Assembly: GCA_001603905.1 (NCBI GenBank)
Contig: LVAE01000016.1
Span: forward strand, 124,001-188,000
Reading direction: 5' to 3'
Source of the DNA: Fibrobacterales bacterium Fibro_02
GTDB taxonomy: Bacteria; Fibrobacterota; Fibrobacteria; Fibrobacterales; Fibrobacteraceae
DNA: 64,000 nt
In this document: positions 7,190-15,730 of the stretch, in pieces
Layout: each line of letters begins with the position of its first letter
Position numbering within the stretch: position 1 is the first letter of the stretch
Translations under genes and position numbers: made by a program
The notes under the pieces: model-generated
The model's input: the letters and a program-made list of their open reading frames with translations, nothing else
What the model was told of the DNA's origin: nothing
The model's database searches: none

Positions 7190-8990
7190 TAATAAGGCTC
7201 CCGTCCGCACTGTATTGGCGGGCGTGCCTGCGTCTCCGGGCTTTGCCATGGGACGCGTTTTCCCGGTTATCAACCGGAATATTTCGGTGGTGGAAGAGAC
7301 ACTGCCGGAAAGCCGTCTTGCTGACGAAGAACAGCTCTTCTTGAAGGCGATTCACAAGACGGTCAAGGAAGTTTCGCAGATCAAGGAAATTTCCGAAAGT
7401 CGCACAGGGATGAAGGACAGCCTCATCTTTGCGACGCACTTGATGATTTTGCAGGATCCCGTGTTGATCAACGGAATCCTTGATAAGGTCCGTAAGGAAC
7501 ACAAGAATGCGCGCTGGGCGGTTCACGTGGTGCTGGGCTCCTATATCGACCAGTTCGAGAAGGTCGATTCCCCGGCGATGCGCGACAAGGCGGCGGACCT
7601 GAGGGACGTGTACAACCGTCTGATGGCGGCGATGGAAGACTCCGGACCTGTGTTGGAGGATGAAGCTCGCGAGGACGGTGTGATTCTGGTGGGCCACGAA
7701 CTTTTGCCGAGCCTACTGATGTCGATCAAGCCCGGCCAGGTGGCTGCTCTTGCGATGGATACCGGTGGTCGTACTAGCCACGTGGCGATTCTTGCCCGTT
7801 CGCTCCAGATACCGTTGGTGTCGGGTCTCCGCAATTTTGCGGCTATGGTGAAGCCCGGCGATACGGTCATTGTCGACGGTTCTAGCGGACAAGTCGTAAT
7901 CAATCCGAACCAGGACGACGTCAACGAATTCCATGCACGTCAGGAAGTCTTTGAACGGCAGCGCCGTGAACTGTTCACGATGCGCCAGCTGGAGCCGATG
8001 ACGCGCGACGGCAAGTATATCACCTTGCACGCCAACATCGAACTTCCGTCGGAATCGGAAAAGGTGACGGATTTCGGTGCGACGGGTATTGGCCTTTACC
8101 GTTCTGAATTCTTGTTCCTGCGTAAGGACGCGCCGACTCAGGACGAGCAGCGTGATGCCTACCGCTATATCCTCGAGACGATGTTCCCTTGCCCCGTTAC
8201 GATCCGTACCTTGGATGCCGGTGGCGACAAATTGGTGAACGGCATTACGGCGGTGAATGAGTCGAACCCGTTTATGGGATGGCGCTCGATTCGCGTGTGT
8301 CTCGACCGCGAAGATATTTTCTGCACCCAACTGAAGGCGTTGCTGCTTGCGAATACCAAGGGTAACCTGCGCTTGCTGTTGCCGATGATTTCGGGGATGA
8401 CGGAACTCCGCCGTGCCCGCGCCTGCATCGAGAAAAGCCGCAAGGAACTCGAGGCCGAAGGCCACAAGGTCGCCAAGGTGAAAATGGGTGTGATGATCGA
8501 AGTCCCCGCCGCGGTGATGATTGTGGACAAACTAGCGAAAGAGGTGGATTTCTTCAGCATCGGTACGAACGACCTGATTCAGTTTACCTTGGCCGTAGAC
8601 CGCACGAACGAATTGATTACGGACATGTTCCAGCCGCACCATCCGGCGGTGCTCAGTATGATTTACCAGACTGTCCAGGCGGCTCACCGTGAGGGAATCC
8701 CCGTGGCGGTTTGCGGTGAAATGAGTGCAGACCCGATGAGCGTGTTGCTCTTGGTGGGACTTGGTGTCGACGAACTTTCGATGACTCCCTGGAGCGTGAT
8801 GTCGACCAAGAAGATTATCCGTTCCATCAACTTCGAGGATGTTCGTGATTCTGCCCTGACGGTTTTGCAGATGGATGACGCCGAGAGTGTGAACAGCTAT
8901 ATGCACGGCAAGTATGCCCAGACGATTCGCGACCTGGGAATATCGAGCTTTGTGGGCCAGGTGGACAATAGCAAGAAGATTAAGAATTAA
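7161..8990 (+). CDS. ptsI: PTS Enzyme I (phosphoenolpyruvate-protein phosphotransferase)
   Basis: This 609-residue enzyme takes phosphate from phosphoenolpyruvate and passes it to HPr. The phosphohistidine motif GGRTSHVAILARS places His207. The PEP-binding barrel shows GIGLYRSEFLF, RTLDAGGDK, SIGTNDLIQFTLAVDR and the CGEMSADP cysteine motif. The start at 7161 is preceded by GGAAAG at about 10 nt; an in-frame ATG at 7122 would extend the protein into ptsH coding sequence and looks non-homologous. ptsH and ptsI overlap and must be co-expressed. Without a nearby permease the pair may serve a regulatory PTS or permeases encoded elsewhere. Confidence 0.93.
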   Translation: MTTSTKNPASNKAPVRTVLAGVPASPGFAMGRVFPVINRNISVVEETLPESRLADEEQLFLKAIHKTVKEVSQIKEISESRTGMKDSLIFATHLMILQDPVLINGILDKVRKEHKNARWAVHVVLGSYIDQFEKVDSPAMRDKAADLRDVYNRLMAAMEDSGPVLEDEAREDGVILVGHELLPSLLMSIKPGQVAALAMDTGGRTSHVAILARSLQIPLVSGLRNFAAMVKPGDTVIVDGSSGQVVINPNQDDVNEFHARQEVFERQRRELFTMRQLEPMTRDGKYITLHANIELPSESEKVTDFGATGIGLYRSEFLFLRKDAPTQDEQRDAYRYILETMFPCPVTIRTLDAGGDKLVNGITAVNESNPFMGWRSIRVCLDREDIFCTQLKALLLANTKGNLRLLLPMISGMTELRRARACIEKSRKELEAEGHKVAKVKMGVMIEVPAAVMIVDKLAKEVDFFSIGTNDLIQFTLAVDRTNELITDMFQPHHPAVLSMIYQTVQAAHREGIPVAVCGEMSADPMSVLLLVGLGVDELSMTPWSVMSTKKIIRSINFEDVRDSALTVLQMDDAESVNSYMHGKYAQTIRDLGISSFVGQVDNSKKIKN

Positions 8991-9036
8991 AATGAAGAAT
9001 GAAAAGTGCCGCAGGAGAAGGTTTTCATTTTTCATT
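8991..9036 (+). terminator. AT-rich hairpin after ptsI
   Basis: AATGAAGAATGAAAA (8991-9005) is nearly perfectly complementary to TTTTCATTTTTCATT (9022-9036), giving a 15-bp stem with one mismatch and a 16-nt loop. It starts right after the ptsI stop and may end that transcript or be a small repeat. Confidence 0.45.
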
Positions 9037-9060
9037 GGACATTTCTAGGGGAATGAGTAC

Positions 9061-11454
9061 ATGTGTAGAATTGCTTGTTTGGTAGTGTTTTTGAGTGTGT
9101 TCGCCTTGGCGGATTCCGCATCTGTAACGCCTCCTGTAACTGCCGCGCCGATAACCCCTGCGGCTCCAACGGAAAATGCTGCAGCCCCGCAGGGCCCGCT
9201 TCCGTCTCAGTCAACGGATAGCCTGATTGCGACGATGCCCCTGGCGCCCGTTGACCCGTATGCGGAACTGGAGCAGATTGCCCCGGCGCATTTCCAGGAC
9301 ATGGTGGTGCGTCAGCAGCGCCTGAAGGCGATTAGCGAGGATGAGTCGCAACCGAAGAACGTGCGCGACTTCGCCCGGGCTGCCCAGTTCTATTACAAGG
9401 AACAGTGGGACAGCTCCTATGCGGCGTACGATATTCTGCGAGGTCGCGATACGCTGTTGGACGGTGCGGTCATTCTCCGTATGGCGACGGCGAAGTTCAA
9501 GCTGGGCGATTACAAGATGATGCGCTCAGCATTGTCGGCATACAGGAATTACGAGAAGGACGCCTCGTTTGATAGGGCTGCCTCCCGCTTGAGAATCGAG
9601 GCGGCAATGGCGGATTCTACCTTGAGTGATCACGCCCATGCGGACTCGCTGAAGGCTTTCGTGGAAAAGTATCCGAAGTCCGATGACGCGGCGGCTCTCC
9701 GTTACCGTTACGCGCAGTACCTGGAACAGTTCAAGCAGCTGAAAGATGCCAAGCGCGTCTACCTGAAACTCCTGACGAGTTCCTCGGTGTATAAGGATTC
9801 TGCCTTCATGGCCATCCGCAGGCTCCGCAAGGTGCGTGGCGCCCCGGAAACCTTGGAAGAAAAAGTTGCGTATGCGAAGATGGCTTGCGCGAAGGACAAT
9901 GCGGGCGAATGCCTGACGCTGTTGGATTCGATTCGGATTCTGGATTCCCTGCTGATCACGCTTTCGCCGGAATCGGCCCTCCCGCCGCCCGAAGATTCTT
10001 TGCAGAAAAATCTGCCGCCCAGTTCCCTGGACATGGCGACCCGTATCAACTTGTGGGAAAAACGTGCCGTGACGCTGCGTACCTTGAAACGCGAAGAAGA
10101 GTCAATAAAGCAGTTCAAGTTCCTGCTGGATTCCGTGGAAGCCCGCCCGCTGTGGATGCAGTCCATCTTGCGCCTGTACAGGAATAATGCCGGACGCTAC
10201 GAAAAGGAAATCCGAGCGATGGACGCCGCGTTGCAGGATGCGAGCCAGTTCAGCAAGGAAAATGCGAACAACCTGTGGGTGAAGGGTTTCGAGTACGAAC
10301 AGAAGGAAAATTACGACAGCGCGATTGTCTGTTACAGGACCCTTTCGCACAAGCGCTTCAAGAATAATGTCAAGAGGCAGTGGGCGAAGTTCCGTATCGG
10401 TTTTGTGTACTATAAGCAAGAAAAGTGGAACGAGGCCGTTGCCGCCTTTATCGATGCGAGCAAGGAACCGTTCCTGTGGAGCGGAAGCGGCGCCCGCATG
10501 TTCCTGGGTGATGCCTATATGAAGCTTGGCAAGGATTCGCTTGCCCGTGAAGCTTACCTTGACTGTATCCGCGATTTCCCGCTGGCCTACTATGCACATC
10601 GCAGCCGCCTGAAGTTGGTTGAATATGGACTGATGGCCGAGAAGGATGTTCCTTATGCGCACGGGGTGCTGATGGCGCCTGAACAGACTCTTGCCTGGGT
10701 GCGCGCCTCGCAGAAAATAGGGAAGCCTGACACGAGCTACAATGCGGAACGCTACAAGAGAATTCGCACTCTGTTCCAGTATGGCTTTAGTGAACAGGCC
10801 TTTGCGCTTTACGACGAGGCCCGCAAGAAAAACGCAAAACGCCTGGATTTCTTGTATGAGTACGGAAAGCTTTTCTATGAAATGGGCGAGACTGCAGCCG
10901 GTTACCGCCTCGCTCGCCAGTTCCAGAACAACATCGATCGACGCCGCCTGATGGCGCCGCCCATCGATGTGCTGCATTACCTGTACCCGATTCCGTACAA
11001 GGAACAGGTCAAGTTCCATTCGGGCGAACGGATCGACCCGTTCTTCGTGTACAGCGTGATGCGCCAGGAATCGATTTTCAACTTCGAAATCATGTCGCCG
11101 GCAGGTGCTTGCGGATTACTGCAGATTATGCCCGCGACCGGCAAGATGCTCGCCGGCAAGGAAGGCCTCGAGAACTTCGAACCGCGCCAGCTCTTTAACG
11201 CCTACATGAACATCCGCCTGGGTATCCGCTACTTGGTGGACTTGAAGGCCGAATACAACGACGACTACATGTACGTGCTCGGCAACTACAACGCCGGTCC
11301 CAAGCCCACCAAGCGCTGGCAGGCCGCTGGCGAGGGGAAGCCCTGGGATATCCGTGCCGAAGAAATCAGCTACTGGGAAACCCGCGACTACGTGAAACGC
11401 GTCATGGGCAACTACTGGATTTACCAGGAAATCTACGACAGTTCAGAATTTTGA
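9061..11454 (+). CDS. Lytic transglycosylase, Slt70-like, with TPR region
   Basis: This 797-residue exported protein has a signal peptide (residues 1-18), an Ala/Pro-rich linker (about 20-65), a long alpha-helical region with TPR-like helices (about 75-620), and a C-terminal SLT domain (about 655-790). The catalytic glutamate is Glu670 in the motif RQES, followed by PAGACGLLQIMPAT and LGNYNAGP, the standard Slt signature. Such enzymes cleave the peptidoglycan glycan strand to leave 1,6-anhydro-muramic acid. The last codons and the stop lie inside a 32-bp direct repeat that bounds the next small gene, so the original C-terminus may have been altered by an insertion. Confidence 0.88.
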   Translation: MCRIACLVVFLSVFALADSASVTPPVTAAPITPAAPTENAAAPQGPLPSQSTDSLIATMPLAPVDPYAELEQIAPAHFQDMVVRQQRLKAISEDESQPKNVRDFARAAQFYYKEQWDSSYAAYDILRGRDTLLDGAVILRMATAKFKLGDYKMMRSALSAYRNYEKDASFDRAASRLRIEAAMADSTLSDHAHADSLKAFVEKYPKSDDAAALRYRYAQYLEQFKQLKDAKRVYLKLLTSSSVYKDSAFMAIRRLRKVRGAPETLEEKVAYAKMACAKDNAGECLTLLDSIRILDSLLITLSPESALPPPEDSLQKNLPPSSLDMATRINLWEKRAVTLRTLKREEESIKQFKFLLDSVEARPLWMQSILRLYRNNAGRYEKEIRAMDAALQDASQFSKENANNLWVKGFEYEQKENYDSAIVCYRTLSHKRFKNNVKRQWAKFRIGFVYYKQEKWNEAVAAFIDASKEPFLWSGSGARMFLGDAYMKLGKDSLAREAYLDCIRDFPLAYYAHRSRLKLVEYGLMAEKDVPYAHGVLMAPEQTLAWVRASQKIGKPDTSYNAERYKRIRTLFQYGFSEQAFALYDEARKKNAKRLDFLYEYGKLFYEMGETAAGYRLARQFQNNIDRRRLMAPPIDVLHYLYPIPYKEQVKFHSGERIDPFFVYSVMRQESIFNFEIMSPAGACGLLQIMPATGKMLAGKEGLENFEPRQLFNAYMNIRLGIRYLVDLKAEYNDDYMYVLGNYNAGPKPTKRWQAAGEGKPWDIRAEEISYWETRDYVKRVMGNYWIYQEIYDSSEF

Positions 11455-11473
11455 ATTCAGATTTCGGAATTAA
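11442..11473. repeat. Left 32-bp direct repeat of IVP element
   Basis: 25 of 32 bases match the copy at 11875-11906. It contains the stop codon of the transglycosylase gene. Core features are TCAGAATT, TGAA and GGAATTAA or CGAATTAA. Confidence 0.7.
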
Positions 11474-11498
11474 TGAAAATTTGAATGTAGGAAATGTG

Positions 11499-11906
11499 AT
11501 GGAAGAAAATTTTTTACAAAATAAAAGTATGAATTTTTCTATTAGAATGGTTGAATTGTATAAAAGACTTTCTATTGAAAAACATGAATATGTGATGTCA
11601 AAACAGATTCTTAGAAGTGGAACTAGTATTGGAGCTAATATTCGAGAAGCGAAACGTGCGCAATCTTCACCAGATTTTTATGCTAAACTGACGATATCTT
11701 TGAAAGAAGCTGATGAAACACAGTATTGGTTGGAATTGTTGAATAAAACAGGTTATATAAACGACGATATTTTTAAAAGCGTAAATTCAGATTGTGAAGA
11801 ACTTATTAGACTGTTGGTCTCGATCACCAGAACCGTTCAAAATAAGATAGCTAAGACAAAGTACTTAAGAAAAACTCAGAATTCTGAAATCCGAACTCCG
11901 AATTAA
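11499..11906 (+). CDS. Four-helix-bundle protein of the 23S rRNA intervening-sequence protein family
   Basis: This 135-residue all-helical protein shows the family core RSGTSIGANIREAKRAQS (residues about 46-63) and an ISLKEADETQYWLE segment. The family was first found in intervening sequences of 23S rRNA genes, but many copies, like this one, sit alone on the chromosome; their function is unknown. The gene is much more AT-rich than its neighbours. It is bracketed by imperfect 32-bp direct repeats, and its stop codon is inside the right repeat. The start at 11499 was chosen because the family's N-terminus aligns there; the frame is open from 11451. Confidence 0.85.
   Translation: MEENFLQNKSMNFSIRMVELYKRLSIEKHEYVMSKQILRSGTSIGANIREAKRAQSSPDFYAKLTISLKEADETQYWLELLNKTGYINDDIFKSVNSDCEELIRLLVSITRTVQNKIAKTKYLRKTQNSEIRTPN
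11875..11906. repeat. Right 32-bp direct repeat of IVP element
   Basis: This is the partner of 11442-11473. It contains the stop codon of the four-helix-bundle gene and ends 2 bp before the next gene. Confidence 0.7.
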
Positions 11907-11908
11907 CT

Positions 11909-12748
11909 ATGCTCTTCCTCCTCCTTACAATCGGTCCCGCGTTCCTTTTTGCCTGCGGAAACATCCTCGAAAAGTCGGGGGTGTCTACGGTCGGCAAGCG
12001 CACGGGCGGAACGTCGCAGCCTTGGGAATTTTTCAAGGGCGTGATTACGAATAAATTCTGGTGGCTGGGCATTGGCTGCTCGGGGCTTGCCACGCTCGGC
12101 TATTACATTGCCATGGCGCAGTACGACCTTTCGCAGGTGCAGCCGATGATGGTGCTGAACCCGGTGCTCACGGCCCTGATGGGTTTTTGCATCTTGAAGG
12201 AAGTCCTAACGAAACGCATCGTGATCGCAATTTGCTTTGTGGTAGCGGGTCTCCTTTACTCGGTGGAAAACCTGGGTGAATCGACCGCGATGCAGAATGT
12301 CGGGATGCTCTGGGCGTATGCGGTCGGTCTCAGTGCTGTGACGCTCGTGGCGCACCTCTGGGTCAAGGACCGCGAAATGGTGGATTCGCTCATCATGGGC
12401 GTGGGCTTTGGTCTTTCGGCGGCATTCTACAAGAGCCTTGCGATGGACTTCGACTTGGACCACATCGAGATTTCGTCCATCGCGAACTTGCTTCTGGATT
12501 TCAGGACGCTCGGCTACATTGCGACCTACGGCATAGCCTTCCTCTATTCGCAAGTGTCGTTCTCTCGCGGACGCGCCTTGTTCATCATCCCGTTCAGTGC
12601 GGCGGTGGGCGCTGCGGTCCCGACGCTTGCTGGCGTACTCGTGTTCTCCGAGGCGTTCCCGGTGGGCAAGGTCATCTCGGTGACCTTGGTCCTGATAGGC
12701 GCTTGCCTGTTTATCGTGCGCCGCCCTCGCCGAAAAAAACGTTCCTAG
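11909..12748 (+). CDS. DMT superfamily (EamA-like) membrane transporter
   Basis: This 279-residue protein is very hydrophobic, with about nine or ten predicted membrane helices in two halves, the pattern of drug/metabolite transporters. The first helix holds GNILEKSG, and each half ends in a helix pair of the EamA type (VQPMMVLNPVLTALMGFCILKE; then the region around VGAAVPTLAGVLVFSEAF). The C-terminus is basic (RRPRRKKRS) and cytoplasmic. The substrate cannot be told. It starts 2 bp after the right repeat of the preceding element, so it may originally have followed the transglycosylase gene directly. Confidence 0.75.
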   Translation: MLFLLLTIGPAFLFACGNILEKSGVSTVGKRTGGTSQPWEFFKGVITNKFWWLGIGCSGLATLGYYIAMAQYDLSQVQPMMVLNPVLTALMGFCILKEVLTKRIVIAICFVVAGLLYSVENLGESTAMQNVGMLWAYAVGLSAVTLVAHLWVKDREMVDSLIMGVGFGLSAAFYKSLAMDFDLDHIEISSIANLLLDFRTLGYIATYGIAFLYSQVSFSRGRALFIIPFSAAVGAAVPTLAGVLVFSEAFPVGKVISVTLVLIGACLFIVRRPRRKKRS

Positions 12749-12750
12749 TT

Positions 12751-12772
12751 GCGCCTTGCGCTCCAGGATGAC
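12751..12772. repeat. Half copy of the AGGATGAC palindrome
   Basis: GCGCCTTGCGCTCCAGGATGAC matches the right arm of the element at 55601-55662. No left arm is recognisable; upstream is the end of the transporter gene. Confidence 0.5.
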
Positions 12773-12795
12773 GTTCACATTTTCATATTTAATTA

Positions 12796-12802
12796 TATAT
12801 TC
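12796..12802 (+). promoter_or_regulatory. TAnnTTTG-like box, CotH lipoprotein gene
   Basis: TATATTC ends 5 nt before the ATG at 12808. This supports that start over the in-frame ATG at 12826. Confidence 0.3.
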
Positions 12803-12807
12803 AAAAT

Positions 12808-15594
12808 ATGGTGTGCAGATACTTCATGTACTATTGTTTGTTGCTGCTGATCGTTTTAGGACTTTCGGCGTGTTCCGACGATTCTTCCAGTTCTTCTAAA
12901 AAAGACGAGAGTCCCGAAAGTAGTTCGTCGGCAGATTCCCTTGAAGGGGCGGCACTTCCTTTTGTCGGTGGCCCGGTGATGTTTACCGAGGTCGATCCGA
13001 TAAACATTGTGTACAAGGACCACGAGGGCGACGATGCAGGCTGGGTGGAATTTTTCAATACTTCAGCCGATACGGTAGACCTGACGGGAATGTACCTGAC
13101 GGATTCAAAGTCGGAGCCGTTCAAGTGGAAATTCGGTAATGTGAAACTGGAACCGAATGTGTTCCTGCTTGTGTTCCTGTCGGGGAAGGACTATCCCGAT
13201 TACGTGCTTCCGCATGATTCGCTTGACATGATTGGAAGTGGCTGCTGGACATGGACCGATGCGCAGAACGATCCGGCGGGATTCAGTTATGCGGACCCGT
13301 TGCCGGGCAAGACGAAGAACTGTTTCAAGGAAGACGATGTACAACGTTTCGGTAGTGTGATGCGGCTTGGCGAAAACGAGGAACTCGGCTGGTCGTCCAT
13401 TTCGTTTTTCGTAGGGACGGGAAATGCCGATCCTTCGGATGTGCGGGATATTTCGGCTGCGAACGAGGTGCTGGTCCATGCCTATATTACCCAGGGACGC
13501 AAGGTCTCCTTCAGACTGGCGCAACCCGATATGGATGACTGGAAGGGCTACGAGCTGATTCTGGAAGGCACGGGGGATTCCTCGACGGTTTACCGGTTGC
13601 CGCTCCCGACGGGGACGACTTTCCCCGACCTCAAGAATATTTACGGCACGCGTATTAGCCCCGAGGCAAGCGATTCGCGGGAGGTGGCTCTCAAGGTGTT
13701 CAGCTATGTCGCCCGTAACCGCGGGCATGAGCCGCACGCCGGTTTCAAGCTTTCGAAGAAGGGCGGCTCTCTGTACCTGGTAAATGCCGATACGGCGATT
13801 GTGGATTCCGTGGCGTACCCTGAAACGCCCGTGGGAAAAACGTGGGGCTTTGGAGTTTTGGCGGATGGATCGAACGGCTTTGGATATGCGGAGGCTTCTC
13901 CGTACGGCCTTGCAGCATCGGTGGTGGCGCCGTCACGTTCTCCGTCGGTTGATACGTTGGCGGATTTCCCGCCGTCGGGATTCTATGCGGAACCGTTCGA
14001 GGTGCAGATTCCGCGGAACAATTCGGTGCGCTGTGTCGTAGGGGGTGCTTCTCCTACGGAAGGCCCGACGGAAACGGCGCTAGTACAGATAAAGTCTTCG
14101 GCGACGGTTCGCTGCGCCTCGTTTGCGAAGGGGGCGCTCCCTGGCGAAGAACTGGTCCGCACCTACATTATCGGGGAAGCCCCCGCCTTGCCGGTCGTAT
14201 TCGTGACTGCAGATCCGAATTCCATGTTCGATCCCGATTCGGGAATCTATATGGAGGGCCCTAATGCGCAGAGCAAGGAACCGCATTACGGAGCGAACTA
14301 CTGGCTCGACAAGGAAATCCCCGTGACGGTGGAAATGCTTGAACCGGGGACTTCGTCGCCAGCCTTTTCCAAGAGGGCAGGACTTAAGATTTTCGGCAAT
14401 TACAGTCGCCAGAATCCCAAGAAATCGGTCGCGATTACCTTCCGCGAAAAATACGGAGATTCGCGCCTGAAGTATGCTCTGTTCCCCGAATTACCGGAGC
14501 TGAACAAGTTCAAGGTTTTCCTGTTGCGCAATAACGGAAGCAATTTCGGGAATGACTATATTCGTGACCGTCTCGCCAGTTCCGTTAGCGAAGGACTAGG
14601 GGTTGATTACCAGCGCGGGAGATTCGCGGTCGTATATTACAATGGGGAGTACTATGGCATTCACAGTATCCGTGAACGCTCGACGGAATACTATTTCGAG
14701 ACGCATTACGGCCTGGACCCCGACGAAATTGACTTACTCAAGGCGGACAATTCCGTTTCGGCGGGTTCTGCGGTTGATTATGTGGCGCTGATGGACTGGA
14801 TAGAGAACCGTTCGCTCAAGGATGCCGACAATTATGCCCATGTTGCAGCGGAAATTGATGTCGATAATTTCATCAATTACATGCAGACCGAAATATACGC
14901 GAACAATCGCGACTGGCCGGGAAACAACCTCAAGAAATGGCGCGGCACGAATCCGAAGACCAAGTGGAAATGGTTCTTGTACGATATGGATTTCGGAATG
15001 GGAAATGACTATAGCGAATTTACGAACAACATTTTTGAGTTCGCTACGGCAGAAGATGGCCCTTCGTGGCCGAACGGACCCGAGTATACACTGCTGCTCC
15101 GCCGCCTGCTGGAAAATGACGGCTTCAGGGCCGCGTTTATCAACCGTATGGCCGTTCTCTTGCAGATGAACTTTGAAAGCTCCCGTGTGCTTGCCCGCAT
15201 CGACAAGATGATGGCGAAAATCGAATCGGAAATTCCTCGTGACCAGAAACGCTGGGGCTTGAGTGCGTCGCGGATGGAATCGCAGCTGAATTCGATCAAG
15301 AGCTTCGCGAAGACTCGCCCCGGCGTCGTGTATGACGAGCTGCGCGAATATTTTGCTCTGGATGCCCCGGCGCCCGTAAGTTTGTCTGTAAATGGACCGG
15401 GTGCCGTTCTGGTTCAAGGGCTGAAGGTCGATACTTCTCCTACGACCGTAAACTTTTTTAAAGGTTTTCCTGTGACGGTAACGGCGGTTGCCTCGGCAGG
15501 GGGAATTTGGGATGGCTGGAGCGACGGCGAAAAGGAAGCGACTCGGACGATCCTGCCGGAGAAATTCAGCTCGTTAACGGCAAATTTTAAGTAG
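12808..15594 (+). CDS. Lipoprotein with lamin-tail domain and CotH kinase-like domain
   Basis: This 928-residue protein has a lipoprotein signal (lipobox LSAC) and a Ser-rich linker, then a lamin-tail-type domain (about 50-200; AGWVEFFNTSADTVDL). A beta-rich chitobiase/LTD-like middle follows, then a CotH domain (about 500-790), and a C-terminal repeat with WDGWSDGE (about 860-928). The CotH part shows the protein kinase-like acidic motif YDMDFGMG near residue 724 and RERSTEYYFE. CotH proteins are secreted kinases first known from spore coats; in non-sporulating Gram-negatives their substrates are not known. It borders the polysaccharide region, and a second CotH lipoprotein lies at 34434-35675. 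Confidence 0.85.
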   Translation: MVCRYFMYYCLLLLIVLGLSACSDDSSSSSKKDESPESSSSADSLEGAALPFVGGPVMFTEVDPINIVYKDHEGDDAGWVEFFNTSADTVDLTGMYLTDSKSEPFKWKFGNVKLEPNVFLLVFLSGKDYPDYVLPHDSLDMIGSGCWTWTDAQNDPAGFSYADPLPGKTKNCFKEDDVQRFGSVMRLGENEELGWSSISFFVGTGNADPSDVRDISAANEVLVHAYITQGRKVSFRLAQPDMDDWKGYELILEGTGDSSTVYRLPLPTGTTFPDLKNIYGTRISPEASDSREVALKVFSYVARNRGHEPHAGFKLSKKGGSLYLVNADTAIVDSVAYPETPVGKTWGFGVLADGSNGFGYAEASPYGLAASVVAPSRSPSVDTLADFPPSGFYAEPFEVQIPRNNSVRCVVGGASPTEGPTETALVQIKSSATVRCASFAKGALPGEELVRTYIIGEAPALPVVFVTADPNSMFDPDSGIYMEGPNAQSKEPHYGANYWLDKEIPVTVEMLEPGTSSPAFSKRAGLKIFGNYSRQNPKKSVAITFREKYGDSRLKYALFPELPELNKFKVFLLRNNGSNFGNDYIRDRLASSVSEGLGVDYQRGRFAVVYYNGEYYGIHSIRERSTEYYFETHYGLDPDEIDLLKADNSVSAGSAVDYVALMDWIENRSLKDADNYAHVAAEIDVDNFINYMQTEIYANNRDWPGNNLKKWRGTNPKTKWKWFLYDMDFGMGNDYSEFTNNIFEFATAEDGPSWPNGPEYTLLLRRLLENDGFRAAFINRMAVLLQMNFESSRVLARIDKMMAKIESEIPRDQKRWGLSASRMESQLNSIKSFAKTRPGVVYDELREYFALDAPAPVSLSVNGPGAVLVQGLKVDTSPTTVNFFKGFPVTVTAVASAGGIWDGWSDGEKEATRTILPEKFSSLTANFK

Positions 15595-15609
15595 TTGGCG
15601 GCGGTGGAG

Positions 15610-15630
15610 TCCCTTGCGAACGCCAAGGGA
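15610..15630 (+). terminator. Hairpin after the CotH gene
   Basis: TCCCTTG and CAAGGGA form a perfect 7-bp stem with a 7-nt loop, 16 bp after the stop. There is no T tract, so termination is uncertain. Confidence 0.35.
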
Positions 15631-15715
15631 ACAGAAAAATGTGATGTATATCCTAAAGATTACCACTTTGCCGTTTTTTTAGCTAAAATAGTGGGTACGG
15701 AAAATGCCGTTTTTC

Positions 15716-15723
15716 TAAATTTG
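15716..15723 (+). promoter_or_regulatory. TAnnTTTG box, ugd
   Basis: TAAATTTG, an exact match to the Bacteroidota -7 consensus TAnnTTTG, ends 7 nt before the ugd ATG. Confidence 0.45.
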
Positions 15724-15730
15724 TGCCACT

